A DNA stretch of 5,503 nt from positions 1 to 5,503 of the forward strand of contig JBHJGX010000078.1 in NCBI GenBank assembly GCA_050331395.1, in the 5' to 3' direction. The translations under genes were made by a program, and so were the position numbers. The notes beneath the pieces are model-generated. The model had not been told where the DNA came from. It made no database searches and was given only the letters and a program-made list of their open reading frames with translations. Position 1 is the first letter of the stretch. Each line of letters starts with the position of its first letter. Positions 1-5,378 of this stretch are shown here, piece by piece. Origin of the DNA: Thermohalobaculum sp050331395. GTDB taxonomy: Bacteria; Pseudomonadota; Alphaproteobacteria; Rhodobacterales; Rhodobacteraceae.

Positions 1-1127
1 GCGGGGAGGGCGGGCGGTGGGCTCCTGATCGCGTGGGCCGACGGAGCGAGGTCGGGCGGGACCGCCGATGCTGACGGATCGTTGATCTGCCGGGCGAGCG
101 CCGGCGCGGTTTGGTGGGCCTGCGCGAGGGCGATCTTGAAGCCGCCGGTGGCAAGCCAGAGCCCTGGCTGTCCGGGGACGGCACCCACAAGCGGCTGCGG
201 GCGGGGCGCGCGCGGCCGGAGGCCTGCCCAACGCGAAGCGACCCGCGCACCGGCAAGTCGCGGCACGAGCGCGCGGGCCCGCTCGACGACATCATCGAGT
301 GCCCGGTCGGGTTCGGGCTCGGTCCAATCGGGCTCGCTGGTGGAGCCGACCGCCACGTGACCTGCGGCATGTGCCACCACGTAGAGCCCAGGCGCGGTGA
401 TGAGCGGACCGGCCGGCAGATGCGCGTCTAGCGTCGCTGCCTGGCCTTTTACGCCGCGCACCGGAAACCCGAGAAGCGGCCCCGTCGCGGCACCGGCGGC
501 AACGACGATCGCGCCGGCGCTGCGGATGCCGTCCGCGCAGTCGGCTTGCCCCGGCGCGACCCGGTGGCAGACCGTGCCCCAGTCGATCGGCGCGCGCGCG
601 CCCACGGCGGCCGCCAGCGCTGCGAGATAGGCCGTCGGGACGATCTGCGCTGTCAAGTCGTCGGCAAAGGCACCGGAGGGGCACGCGGCCGGGTCGAGCC
701 CCGCCTCCGCTGCGGCGGCCGGCTCGAGCAGCCAGGCCCGCCCCCGTCCCCCCCAGGCATTCGGGGCGGCCGCGGTCTCGGTAAGGGCGCGGATGCGGTC
801 GGCCTCTGTGGCGAGCGGAGCAAGGCGCCCCCGCCGCGCATAGCCCGTCGCCCGGCCCGTTTCGTCCTCGAGCATGGCGATCTCGCCCGGCAAGGCGTCG
901 AGCGCGTCGAGTTGCAGCGTCCTGAGCGGGCTCGCCCGCCCCGGACGGTGCGGGGCGAGGGCGCCGACCGGCCCCCCCGACGCGCCGGCCCCAGGCGCGG
1001 GGCCCGCCTCTATCACCGCGACCCGTAGGCCTTCGTCAAGGCACGCGCGGGCGACCCAGAGCCCGAACACCCCTGCACCGATCACCAAGACATCCGGCCT
1101 GCGCGCGTCTTTCCCTTGCGTTTTCAT
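1..1127 (-). CDS. FAD-dependent oxidoreductase (DAO superfamily), MnmC C-terminal-domain-like, 3' end cut by window edge
   Basis: The reading frame is open for 375 codons from an ATG at 1127-1125 to the window edge with no stop. A Shine-Dalgarno-like AGGGA lies four bases upstream of the start. Residues 13-42 are a dinucleotide-binding fold: VLVIGAGVFG with the GxGxxG glycines at 17, 19 and 22, and the ribose-binding acidic residue E40 in VAVIEAG. ASGGPVGALAPHRPG follows (49-63), a signature like that of the FAD half of MnmC and of glycine-oxidase-type enzymes. Near the C-terminus are WAGLRPRAP (300-308) and GLWLATGGFK (322-331), the usual second FAD-contact region of DAO proteins. Little should be missing, since the family normally ends a few dozen residues after this motif. 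The tail is Pro/Ala-rich and may be a short extension. The divergent mnmD neighbour suggests that it acts on the wobble uridine side chain of tRNA, oxidatively removing the carboxymethyl group as MnmC does in E. coli. That role is inference. A glycine or D-amino-acid oxidase acting on free amino acids is the alternative. No transmembrane segment or signal peptide is seen. Confidence 0.88.
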   Translation of the reverse strand, partial: MKTQGKDARRPDVLVIGAGVFGLWVARACLDEGLRVAVIEAGPAPGAGASGGPVGALAPHRPGRASPLRTLQLDALDALPGEIAMLEDETGRATGYARRGRLAPLATEADRIRALTETAAAPNAWGGRGRAWLLEPAAAAEAGLDPAACPSGAFADDLTAQIVPTAYLAALAAAVGARAPIDWGTVCHRVAPGQADCADGIRSAGAIVVAAGAATGPLLGFPVRGVKGQAATLDAHLPAGPLITAPGLYVVAHAAGHVAVGSTSEPDWTEPEPDRALDDVVERARALVPRLAGARVASRWAGLRPRAPRPQPLVGAVPGQPGLWLATGGFKIALAQAHQTAPALARQINDPSASAVPPDLAPSAHAIRSPPPALP

Positions 1128-1151
1128 CCGGTCCCTGGCCAATAAGAGCGC
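1128..1151. promoter_or_regulatory. 24-base divergent intergenic region between the oxidoreductase gene and mnmD
   Basis: The two starts face away from each other with only 24 bases between them. That is too little for two independent complete promoters plus leaders, so the -35/-10 elements of each gene must lie partly inside the other's 5' coding sequence, or the transcripts must be nearly leaderless. The minus-strand gene has a fair ribosome-binding site (AGGGA). The plus-strand gene has only a weak AAGAG three bases before its ATG. I could not point to convincing promoter hexamers here. Confidence 0.5.
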
Positions 1152-1850
1152 ATGGTAGAGGTGACCGACGAGGCCAGTCTCGATTGGCGCGAGGGCCACG
1201 TACCGGTCTCTCGCCGATTTGGCGACCCCTACTTCTCGGTGCTCGACGGGCTGGCCGAGACCCGCCACGTTTTCCTGGATGGCAACGACCTGACCCGGCG
1301 GTTCGAGGATGGCGAGACCGAGCGCTTCGCGGTCGGCGAGCTCGGCTTTGGGACCGGGTTGAGCTTTCTCGCCTGCTGGCAGCATTTCGTCGAGCTGGCA
1401 CCTCCCTCCGCCCGCCTCGATTTCACCTCGTTCGAGATCGCTCCGCTGACCCGCGGCGCCATGTTCCGGGCGCTGTCCCGCTGGCCAGAGCTCAAGCCCC
1501 GGATCGATGCGCTGCTCGGCGCCTGGACGGGCCCCGGCGTGATCGAGTTCGGGCGGGTTCGGCTCGAGGTGATCGACGGCGATGCCCGGCGGACCCTGCC
1601 CGCCTGGCCGGGAATGGCGGATGCGTGGTTCCTCGACGGTTTCGCGCCGGCCCGGAACCCCGAGATGTGGGAGCCCGCGCTTTTGCGGGCGGTCTTCGCC
1701 CATACCGGGCCCGGCGGCTCTTGCGCGACCTATTCCGCCGCCGGGGCGGTTCGGCGCGGTTTGTCCGAGGCCGGCTTCCGGATGTTCAAGCGCCCAGGGT
1801 TCGGCACCAAGCGCGACATGCTGATCGGCCGCCGCCCCGCCGCTGGCTGA
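1152..1850 (+). CDS. mnmD: tRNA (5-methylaminomethyl-2-thiouridine)(34) methyltransferase MnmD (DUF752, MnmC N-terminal domain homologue)
   Basis: This 232-residue protein matches the stand-alone methyltransferase half of MnmC. It transfers a methyl group from S-adenosylmethionine to the aminomethyl group on uridine 34 of tRNAs, the last step towards mnm5(s2)U, which tunes decoding of purine-ending codons. The family opening is clear: LDWREGHVPVSRRFGDPYFS (10-29), then DGLAETRHVFLDGNDL (32-47). The SAM-binding motif I is ELGFGTGLSF (63-72). The diagnostic DAWFLDGFAPARNPEMW (157-173) carries the Asp-Gly-Phe-Ala-Pro core of the DUF752 family. The C-terminal GFGTKRDML (216-224) is also typical. 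The conserved residues begin about ten positions after the ATG at 1152, which supports that start, although the ribosome-binding site is weak. The enzyme is cytosolic. In E. coli it is fused to the FAD domain; here that domain's likely partner is encoded divergently next door. Confidence 0.95.
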   Translation: MVEVTDEASLDWREGHVPVSRRFGDPYFSVLDGLAETRHVFLDGNDLTRRFEDGETERFAVGELGFGTGLSFLACWQHFVELAPPSARLDFTSFEIAPLTRGAMFRALSRWPELKPRIDALLGAWTGPGVIEFGRVRLEVIDGDARRTLPAWPGMADAWFLDGFAPARNPEMWEPALLRAVFAHTGPGGSCATYSAAGAVRRGLSEAGFRMFKRPGFGTKRDMLIGRRPAAG

Positions 1851-1905
1851 GGCAGCTCCGACGGGCCTGTGGGCTGGCGCGACGGCGGTCTGGTTCAAAG
1901 TGACA

Positions 1906-1916
1906 CAAACTGTTTG
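1906..1916. promoter_or_regulatory. Perfect short dyad CAAAC-T-GTTTG, candidate operator
   Basis: CAAAC and GTTTG form a perfect inverted repeat around a single central T. A second small dyad, GTG-A-CAC, abuts it at 1900-1906. The position, just upstream of the candidate -35 element, would suit an activator or repressor site. A dyad this short can arise by chance and no specific regulator family is indicated. Confidence 0.25.
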
Positions 1917-1933
1917 CTCCTCAAGGGATTGCG

Positions 1934-1949
1934 TTTACGCCCCGTTAAC
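1934..1949 (+). promoter_or_regulatory. Candidate CtrA-type box (TTTA-N7-TTAAC)
   Basis: The sequence TTTA, seven bases, TTAAC matches 8 of 9 fixed positions of the alphaproteobacterial CtrA consensus TTAA-N7-TTAAC. It lies between the candidate -35 and -10 elements, where bound CtrA would be expected to block rather than help. If the true promoter lies further downstream, it could instead activate. The match is seen directly; regulation by CtrA is inference and depends on the host having CtrA. Confidence 0.25.
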
Positions 1950-1988
1950 CCGCTATATCCATTCTCACCTCATCGCAGCAGAAGCGTC

Positions 1989-1992
1989 GAGG
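1989..1992 (+). promoter_or_regulatory. Ribosome-binding site of the 84-residue protein
   Basis: GAGG lies six bases before the ATG at 1999. This favours 1999 over the internal in-frame ATG at 2065, which has no comparable purine-rich stretch before it. Confidence 0.55.
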
Positions 1993-1998
1993 CAGTAA

Positions 1999-2253
1999 AT
2001 GTCCAGCTGGGACGACAGGACGTGTCAGAAACCCGGGATCGAACGTCTGGCCGTATCGGTCCGGATGCCACTCGAAAATGTCGAGTTCACCATCGAGCAA
2101 TATCTCCTCCAGAACGGCTGTCGGCTCGATCTGGAGACGCGAAGGCTGCTCGCGGGGGTGCGCGATTGCGTCGGCCGGGTCGCCGTATCGACCCGGCGGA
2201 TCGAGAGCGATCAGACCGCGGCGCCGTGCCCGCCGATCCGACAGGCGGGCTGA
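1999..2253 (+). CDS. Small protein of unknown function (84 residues), first gene of the hyuA-like operon
   Basis: I do not recognise a named family. The frame has a good ribosome-binding site and G/C-rich third codon positions. Its sequence is protein-like, particularly LENVEFTIEQYLLQNGCRLD (25-44) and ETRRLLAGVRDCVGRVAVST (46-65). Those stretches look like two or three amphipathic helices rich in Arg and Leu. There is no signal peptide or membrane segment. Cysteines at 9, 41 and 57 and one near the C-terminus show no zinc-finger spacing. The last dozen residues look disordered. The frame ends 28 bases before the likely start of the hydantoinase-like gene, so the two are probably co-transcribed. 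The competing reading, in which this stretch is the N-terminus of the next gene in another frame, gives a Ser/Arg-rich sequence unlike a folded domain. It could be a small regulatory or accessory protein, but that is a guess. Confidence 0.7.
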   Translation: MSSWDDRTCQKPGIERLAVSVRMPLENVEFTIEQYLLQNGCRLDLETRRLLAGVRDCVGRVAVSTRRIESDQTAAPCPPIRQAG

Positions 2254-2259
2254 GGGGGC

Positions 2260-2273
2260 GGGGCGTGCGCCCC
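2260..2273 (+). other. Small hairpin GGGGC-GTGC-GCCCC between the small gene and the hyuA-like gene
   Basis: A perfect five-pair GC stem with a four-base loop sits directly before the likely GTG start at 2282. It has no following T-run, so it is not a classic intrinsic terminator. It would tend to cover the region where the ribosome-binding site of the next gene should be, and could limit its translation or stabilise the 3' end of a processed upstream message. In DNA this GC-rich, a stem of this size can easily be fortuitous. Confidence 0.25.
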
Positions 2274-2281
2274 GGCCATCG

Positions 2282-4360
2282 GTGAGGGCAGCCGGCCCGC
2301 CAGAGGCGCAGAGCGCGCCGCTGATCCTCGGGATCGACACGGGCGGCACGTTCACCGATGCGGTCCTCGTCGCGGCGGAGCGGCGCGCGGAGGGACCGGG
2401 CGCGATCGTCGCTTCGGCGAAACGCCCGACGACGCACGGCGCGTTGGCTGACGGGATTGCCGCAGTGCTCGGCGCCGTCCTCGCGGAGGGGATCGATCCG
2501 GCCCGCATCCGGCTGGTCGCGCTCTCGACGACCCTTGCCACCAACGCGCTCGTCGAGGGCGCGGCGGACCCGGCCGGGCTCGTGCTCATCGGCTTTGCCG
2601 AGCGCGATCTCGGCCGCCATGGGCTGGCGGATGCACTCGGCCGGGATCCGTTGATCCGGATTGCCGGCGGCCACGACGCGCTCGGGTCCGAGGCGGCGCC
2701 CCTCGATGCGGCAGCCCTCGGCGCGGCCCTCGAAGGGCTCGTCGCAGAGGGACAGTGCCCCGACGCGTTCGCTGTTGCCGGGCTCTTCTCCGTGCGCAAC
2801 CCTGCCCATGAAGATGCCGCCGGTCGGCTGATCCGCGCAGCCACCGGTCAACCGACCACCCTCTCTCACCATCTGTCGGCCCGCGTCGGCGGCCCGCAAC
2901 GCGCCGTCACGGCTCTCCTGAATGCCCGGCTCACCGGAGTGATCGCCACGCTCTTGCGGGCGATGCATGCGCTGATGGCCGAGACCGGCATCGCCGCGCC
3001 GCTCATGGTCGTGCGCGGGGACGGCTCGCTGGTCGCTGATGCCTTTGCGGCCGAACGTCCGGTTGAAACGATCCTCTCCGGACCGGCCGCGAGCCTCACC
3101 GGCGCGGGGTGGCTAAGCGGCGTCGGCGAAGCGGTCGTCGCCGATATCGGCGGCACGACCACGGATATCGGGCTCTTGCGTGGCGGGCGGCCCCGGATCG
3201 ACCCGGCCGGTGCGACCGTCGGCGGCTTTCGCACCATGGTCGAGGCGGTCGCGATGACCACCCACGGGATTGGCGGCGACAGCGAGATCCGGCCGGCCGG
3301 GCGCGATGACGGCGCGCCCCTCGCGATCGGACCGCGCCGGGTCATCCCGATCGCCCGACTGGCCGACCGCGCGCCGGCTCTCGTCCGGACGACGCTGGGG
3401 CGCCAGGCGGGGGAGGCGCGGATCTCCGAGCGGGTCGCGGGCTTTGCCACCGCGGTTGCCGGCGCAAGGGGGCGCGACGCGGAAGAAAGCCGGCTCCTCG
3501 AGATCCTCGCCGCCGGTCCCATCGCCCTCGATCGCAGTCCCGAAGGCGGCCGGGCCCGGGCCGCGTTCGACCGCCTGCGCGCGCGGGGGGCGATCCGGCT
3601 CGCGGGCGTCACGCCGACGGATGCCGCCCATGCGCTCGGGCTCCAAACGGGCGGCGATGCCGACGCGTCACGCCACGCCCTCGGGCTCCTCGCCCGCCTC
3701 CGTCGCCCGGACGGCTCCGCGCTTGCCACGGACGGTACGGCGCTCGCGCAGGCGATCCTTGCGGTGCTGGCCGACCGATCCGCCGAAGCGGTCCTCGCCA
3801 CGCTTCTCGCCGAAGACGGCTTCCCGGCGAGCGCCGCGACACATGCCGTCCTCCGCGCCGCGCTCGCGGGACATTCGGGCTGTCTCGCCCCGCGCCTCGG
3901 CATCCGCCTGCCGCTGATAGCACTCGGGGCTTCGGCCGCCACGCACTACCCGGAGATCGCCCGACGCCTGGACATGGCGCTCACCGTGCCGGGCCACGCG
4001 GGCGTCGCCAATGCCGTCGGCGCCGCCGTCGCGCCCGTGCGGCTGCGGCGGAGCGGGACGGTCACCGTGCCCTCGCCGGGGCGGTACCGGGCCCACCTTC
4101 CGGACGCCCCGCGGGATTTCGCCGATCCCGACACCGCCGCCGGGGCCCTGGCGACCGCGCTCCAAGCGGCGCTTCTCGACGAGGGGCGGGCGGCCGGCGC
4201 CACCTTTCCGGTAGTCGAGGTCTCGGAAGAGCGCGCCGAGAGCCTGATCGAGGGCCAGCGTATGGTCGTCGAGATCCGGGTCACCGCGACGCTGACGGCC
4301 CGGCCCCGCCTCGCCGCCCTTGCGGAGCCCGCGGATCGGGGCCACCCTTCCGACCCATGA
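2282..4360 (+). CDS. Hydantoinase/oxoprolinase family protein (HyuA-type, ASKHA fold)
   Basis: This protein of 692 residues belongs to the HyuA family, relatives of the A subunit of N-methylhydantoinase and of 5-oxoprolinase. Those enzymes use ATP to open cyclic amides such as hydantoins or 5-oxoproline. The N-terminal domain begins LILGIDTGGTFTDAV (14-28), the phosphate-1 loop, followed by LSTTLATNALVEG (81-93). The main domain has phosphate-2 motif DIGGTTTDIG (288-297), THGIGGDSEI (327-336) and the adenosine-site-like LGASAATHYP (548-557). Between them a region including TPTDAAHALG resembles the inserted domain of stand-alone HyuA homologues. I chose the in-frame GTG at 2282, 16 codons before the conserved GID. 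The frame stays open up to an ATG at 2078, but the extra 68 residues are low-complexity and overlap the small upstream gene. No strong ribosome-binding site precedes the GTG. No HyuB gene follows, so the true substrate is unknown. The stop overlaps the next start in ATGA, implying translational coupling. Likely cytosolic. Confidence 0.9.
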   Translation: MRAAGPPEAQSAPLILGIDTGGTFTDAVLVAAERRAEGPGAIVASAKRPTTHGALADGIAAVLGAVLAEGIDPARIRLVALSTTLATNALVEGAADPAGLVLIGFAERDLGRHGLADALGRDPLIRIAGGHDALGSEAAPLDAAALGAALEGLVAEGQCPDAFAVAGLFSVRNPAHEDAAGRLIRAATGQPTTLSHHLSARVGGPQRAVTALLNARLTGVIATLLRAMHALMAETGIAAPLMVVRGDGSLVADAFAAERPVETILSGPAASLTGAGWLSGVGEAVVADIGGTTTDIGLLRGGRPRIDPAGATVGGFRTMVEAVAMTTHGIGGDSEIRPAGRDDGAPLAIGPRRVIPIARLADRAPALVRTTLGRQAGEARISERVAGFATAVAGARGRDAEESRLLEILAAGPIALDRSPEGGRARAAFDRLRARGAIRLAGVTPTDAAHALGLQTGGDADASRHALGLLARLRRPDGSALATDGTALAQAILAVLADRSAEAVLATLLAEDGFPASAATHAVLRAALAGHSGCLAPRLGIRLPLIALGASAATHYPEIARRLDMALTVPGHAGVANAVGAAVAPVRLRRSGTVTVPSPGRYRAHLPDAPRDFADPDTAAGALATALQAALLDEGRAAGATFPVVEVSEERAESLIEGQRMVVEIRVTATLTARPRLAALAEPADRGHPSDP

Positions 4361-4944
4361 CCCTTCGTATTGCGCCGATCCCCCGCGACGAGATCGCCGG
4401 CATCCTCGCCCCGCTCGCCCGGCTCCGGATCGAGGTATTCCGCGCCTGGCCCTATCTTTACGACGGGGACGAGGACTACGAGGCTGCTTACCTCCAAACC
4501 TACGCCGAGAGCGCCGAGGCCGTCGTGGTCGGCGCTTGGGACGGTGCGCGGCTTGTCGGCGCGGCGACCGGCACCCCCATGGAGGATCATGCGGAGGCCT
4601 TCGGAGCGGCAGTCGCCCAAGCGGGCTATGCGCTTGAGGACGTGTTCTACTGCGCCGAAAGCGTGCTCCTGCCCGCCTATCGCGGTCAGGGCGCGGGCCA
4701 TGCGTTCTTCGACCACCGCGAAGCCTTCGCCCGGTCGCTCGGACGTCGGGTGTCGGGCTTTTGCGCAGTGATCCGACCGGATGACCACCCGGCCCGCCCG
4801 GCAGACTACCGGCCCCTCGACGGATTTTGGACAAAGCGCGGCTATGCCCCCGCGCCCGGCATCGAAGCCCGCTTCGCTTGGCGCGATATCGGCGAGACCG
4901 CGGAAACTGAGAAACGCCTCCAGTTCTGGTTCCGCCGGCTCTGA
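4357..4944 (+). CDS. GNAT family N-acetyltransferase
   Basis: This 195-residue protein is a single-domain GNAT acetyltransferase, which moves an acetyl group from acetyl-CoA to an amine. The best evidence is ESVLLPAYRGQGAGHAFFDH (101-120). Its beta-4 strand is followed by the R-G-Q-G-A-G loop (109-114), which binds the pyrophosphate of acetyl-CoA, and then by the helix after it. Upstream, AVVVGAWDGARLVGAATG (55-72) fits the beta-2/beta-3 hairpin. Downstream, VSGFCAVIRPDDHP (132-145), YRPLDGFWTKRGY (151-163) and the C-terminal LQFWFRRL fit a subgroup found in many proteobacteria with no known acceptor. The ATG overlaps the TGA of the HyuA-type gene by four bases, so ribosomes probably re-initiate here and the two proteins are made together. 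That pairing suggests a common pathway on an amide or amine compound, which is inference. There is no signal peptide or membrane segment. Confidence 0.92.
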   Translation: MTLRIAPIPRDEIAGILAPLARLRIEVFRAWPYLYDGDEDYEAAYLQTYAESAEAVVVGAWDGARLVGAATGTPMEDHAEAFGAAVAQAGYALEDVFYCAESVLLPAYRGQGAGHAFFDHREAFARSLGRRVSGFCAVIRPDDHPARPADYRPLDGFWTKRGYAPAPGIEARFAWRDIGETAETEKRLQFWFRRL

Positions 4945-5045
4945 GAGCGCCGCTGATCCCGGCGACCGGCTCCGGAGTGCCGGACGAGGGGCTGCTCGTT
5001 TCCCCTAAACCTCGTTCAACCGGTCAATGGCTTTTCAGGCGATAG
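4945..5045 (+). terminator. Region downstream of the operon with weak stem-loops, possible transcription end
   Basis: Two modest inverted repeats follow the acetyltransferase stop. CCGGC/GCCGG pairs 4966-4970 with 4979-4983. ACGAGG/CCTCGT pairs 4984-4989 with 5010-5015, and an alternative inner stem is AGGGG/CCCCT (4987-4991 with 5002-5006). None is followed by a T-run, so an intrinsic terminator is not shown. Termination could be Rho-dependent. No gene is seen here. Confidence 0.2.
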
Positions 5046-5236
5046 ATGACCACTTTCGAAATCACGGTGATTGGATCCGATAGCGGCAACGGTGCTTTTT
5101 CGTGTTCTGCGGTAAAAAATTTTCTCTTTTTGGAATGAAGCGTCAAATAATTTAGGAGCTGATGGATCTGATTGACCAGCCGGGGCAAAAATAACTTTAG
5201 AATTTCGCAAAAAATACGCTGCTGTCCCGAGTTCAT
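5024..5236 (-). CDS. Doubtful 70-residue reading frame in the AT-rich island
   Basis: An ATG at 5236-5234 opens a frame of 70 codons on the minus strand, covering nearly the whole AT-rich island. The N-terminal part includes RIFCEILKLFLPRLVNQIHQ (7-26), which would form an amphipathic helix. The rest is Lys/Arg-rich and basic. The nearest purine-rich stretch, GAGGA, is about a dozen bases upstream, too far for a good ribosome-binding site. Base composition differs sharply from the confident genes, as expected either for non-coding DNA or for a foreign small gene. I do not recognise a family and chance is a fair explanation. Confidence 0.2.
   Translation of the reverse strand: MNSGQQRIFCEILKLFLPRLVNQIHQLLNYLTLHSKKRKFFTAEHEKAPLPLSDPITVISKVVIYRLKSH
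5046..5236. other. AT-rich island with A-tracts in otherwise very GC-rich DNA
   Basis: Counting bases 5101-5220 gives 45 G or C in 120 (37.5%), against well over 65% in the flanking genes. The stretch holds runs such as GTAAAAAATTTTC (5112-5124), CTTTTTGG and CAAAAAATAC, which favour DNA bending. It also has a 13-base dyad AATCAC-G-GTGATT near 5060-5072. On the minus strand TTGACG (5146-5141) and GAAAAT (5124-5119) are spaced 16 bases apart and could form a weak promoter. No secure gene is present. It could be a long regulatory region, a scar of transferred DNA, or a decayed element. Confidence 0.6.
5156..5194 (+). other. Ten-codon mini reading frame with good Shine-Dalgarno
   Basis: AGGAG (5154-5159 region) stands just before ATG 5162, which opens MDLIDQPGQK and stops at TAA 5192-5194. 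The spacing of about three bases is tight. It could be a leader peptide for whatever follows on the plus strand, but there is no run of a single regulatory amino acid and no attenuator hairpin, so chance is quite possible. Confidence 0.15.
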
Positions 5237-5378
5237 TATCGCCGTTCGTCCTCGAAACCTCCGCGGGCGACGTGGTAGAGCTTACCGCTGGTAAACGGGT
5301 CAGCGCCGAAGTGCCCTTGCCGGCGTCCGCGCTGTCGCTCGCGACCGGCCTCGGCGGTCTCAAAGCGGCCGCCGCCCG
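5197..5378 (+). pseudogene. Possible gene fragment on the plus strand, no start codon seen, interrupted by the terminal inverted repeat
   Basis: After an in-frame TGA at 5173-5175, the plus-strand frame stays open into the C-run. From about 5236 it reads like ordinary protein: SPFVLETSAGDVVELTAGKR followed by VSAEVPLPASALSLATGLGG. Hydrophobic and polar residues alternate, and most third positions are G or C. No ATG begins it; the only in-frame candidates are a GTG near 5271 and a TTG near 5317, both without a ribosome-binding site. The real gene may begin there, may be shifted in frame, or the apparent coding may be chance in GC-rich DNA. I cannot name a family. The opposite strand is also open here but gives a less protein-like product. 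Confidence 0.25.

Larger units (their letters stand above)
1851..1998 (+). promoter_or_regulatory. Intergenic region with candidate promoter for the downstream three-gene operon
   Basis: This 148-base gap turns noticeably less GC-rich from about 1890. A possible vegetative promoter is TTGCGT (1929-1934) with TATATC (1954-1959), 19 bases apart. Both hexamers are imperfect and the spacing is long, so this is tentative. It would start transcription about 30 bases before the 84-residue reading frame. Upstream sits a perfect 11-base dyad (1906-1916), and between the hexamers lies a CtrA-like box (1934-1949). I found no strong terminator after mnmD, so some read-through from mnmD is possible. Confidence 0.4.

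Noticed and set aside
181..240. Apparent frameshift in the oxidoreductase gene in a GCGC-rich stretch
   Set aside because: It came from misreading the number of GC repeats. Careful re-reading of the reverse complement gives an uninterrupted WAGLRPRAP motif followed by GLWLATGGFK in the same frame.
1900..1918. Possible sigma-54 (-24/-12) promoter resembling TGGCAC-N5-TTGC
   Set aside because: The GG and GC landmarks are not at the required spacing; the match is off by two bases and the -24 GG is GA.
2078..2281. N-terminal extension of the HyuA-type protein
   Set aside because: The sequence is low-complexity, has no domain, and overlaps the better-supported 84-residue frame.
1945..3942. Long minus-strand open frames opposite the small gene and the HyuA-type gene
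   Set aside because: They are Arg/Ala/Pro/Ser-rich shadows expected in high-GC DNA and have no family motifs; the plus-strand frames carry clear conserved motifs.
5046..5138. Plus-strand 30-codon frame beginning MTTFEITVIGSDSGNG
   Set aside because: It is short, has no convincing ribosome-binding site, ends in the AT-rich island, and does not join in frame to the later protein-like stretch.
5016..5363. Minus-strand 115-codon frame starting inside the left arm of the inverted repeat
   Set aside because: Its start lies in the suspect repeat, the product is Ser/Pro/Thr/Arg-rich without motifs, and it crosses the abrupt composition change with no ribosome-binding site.
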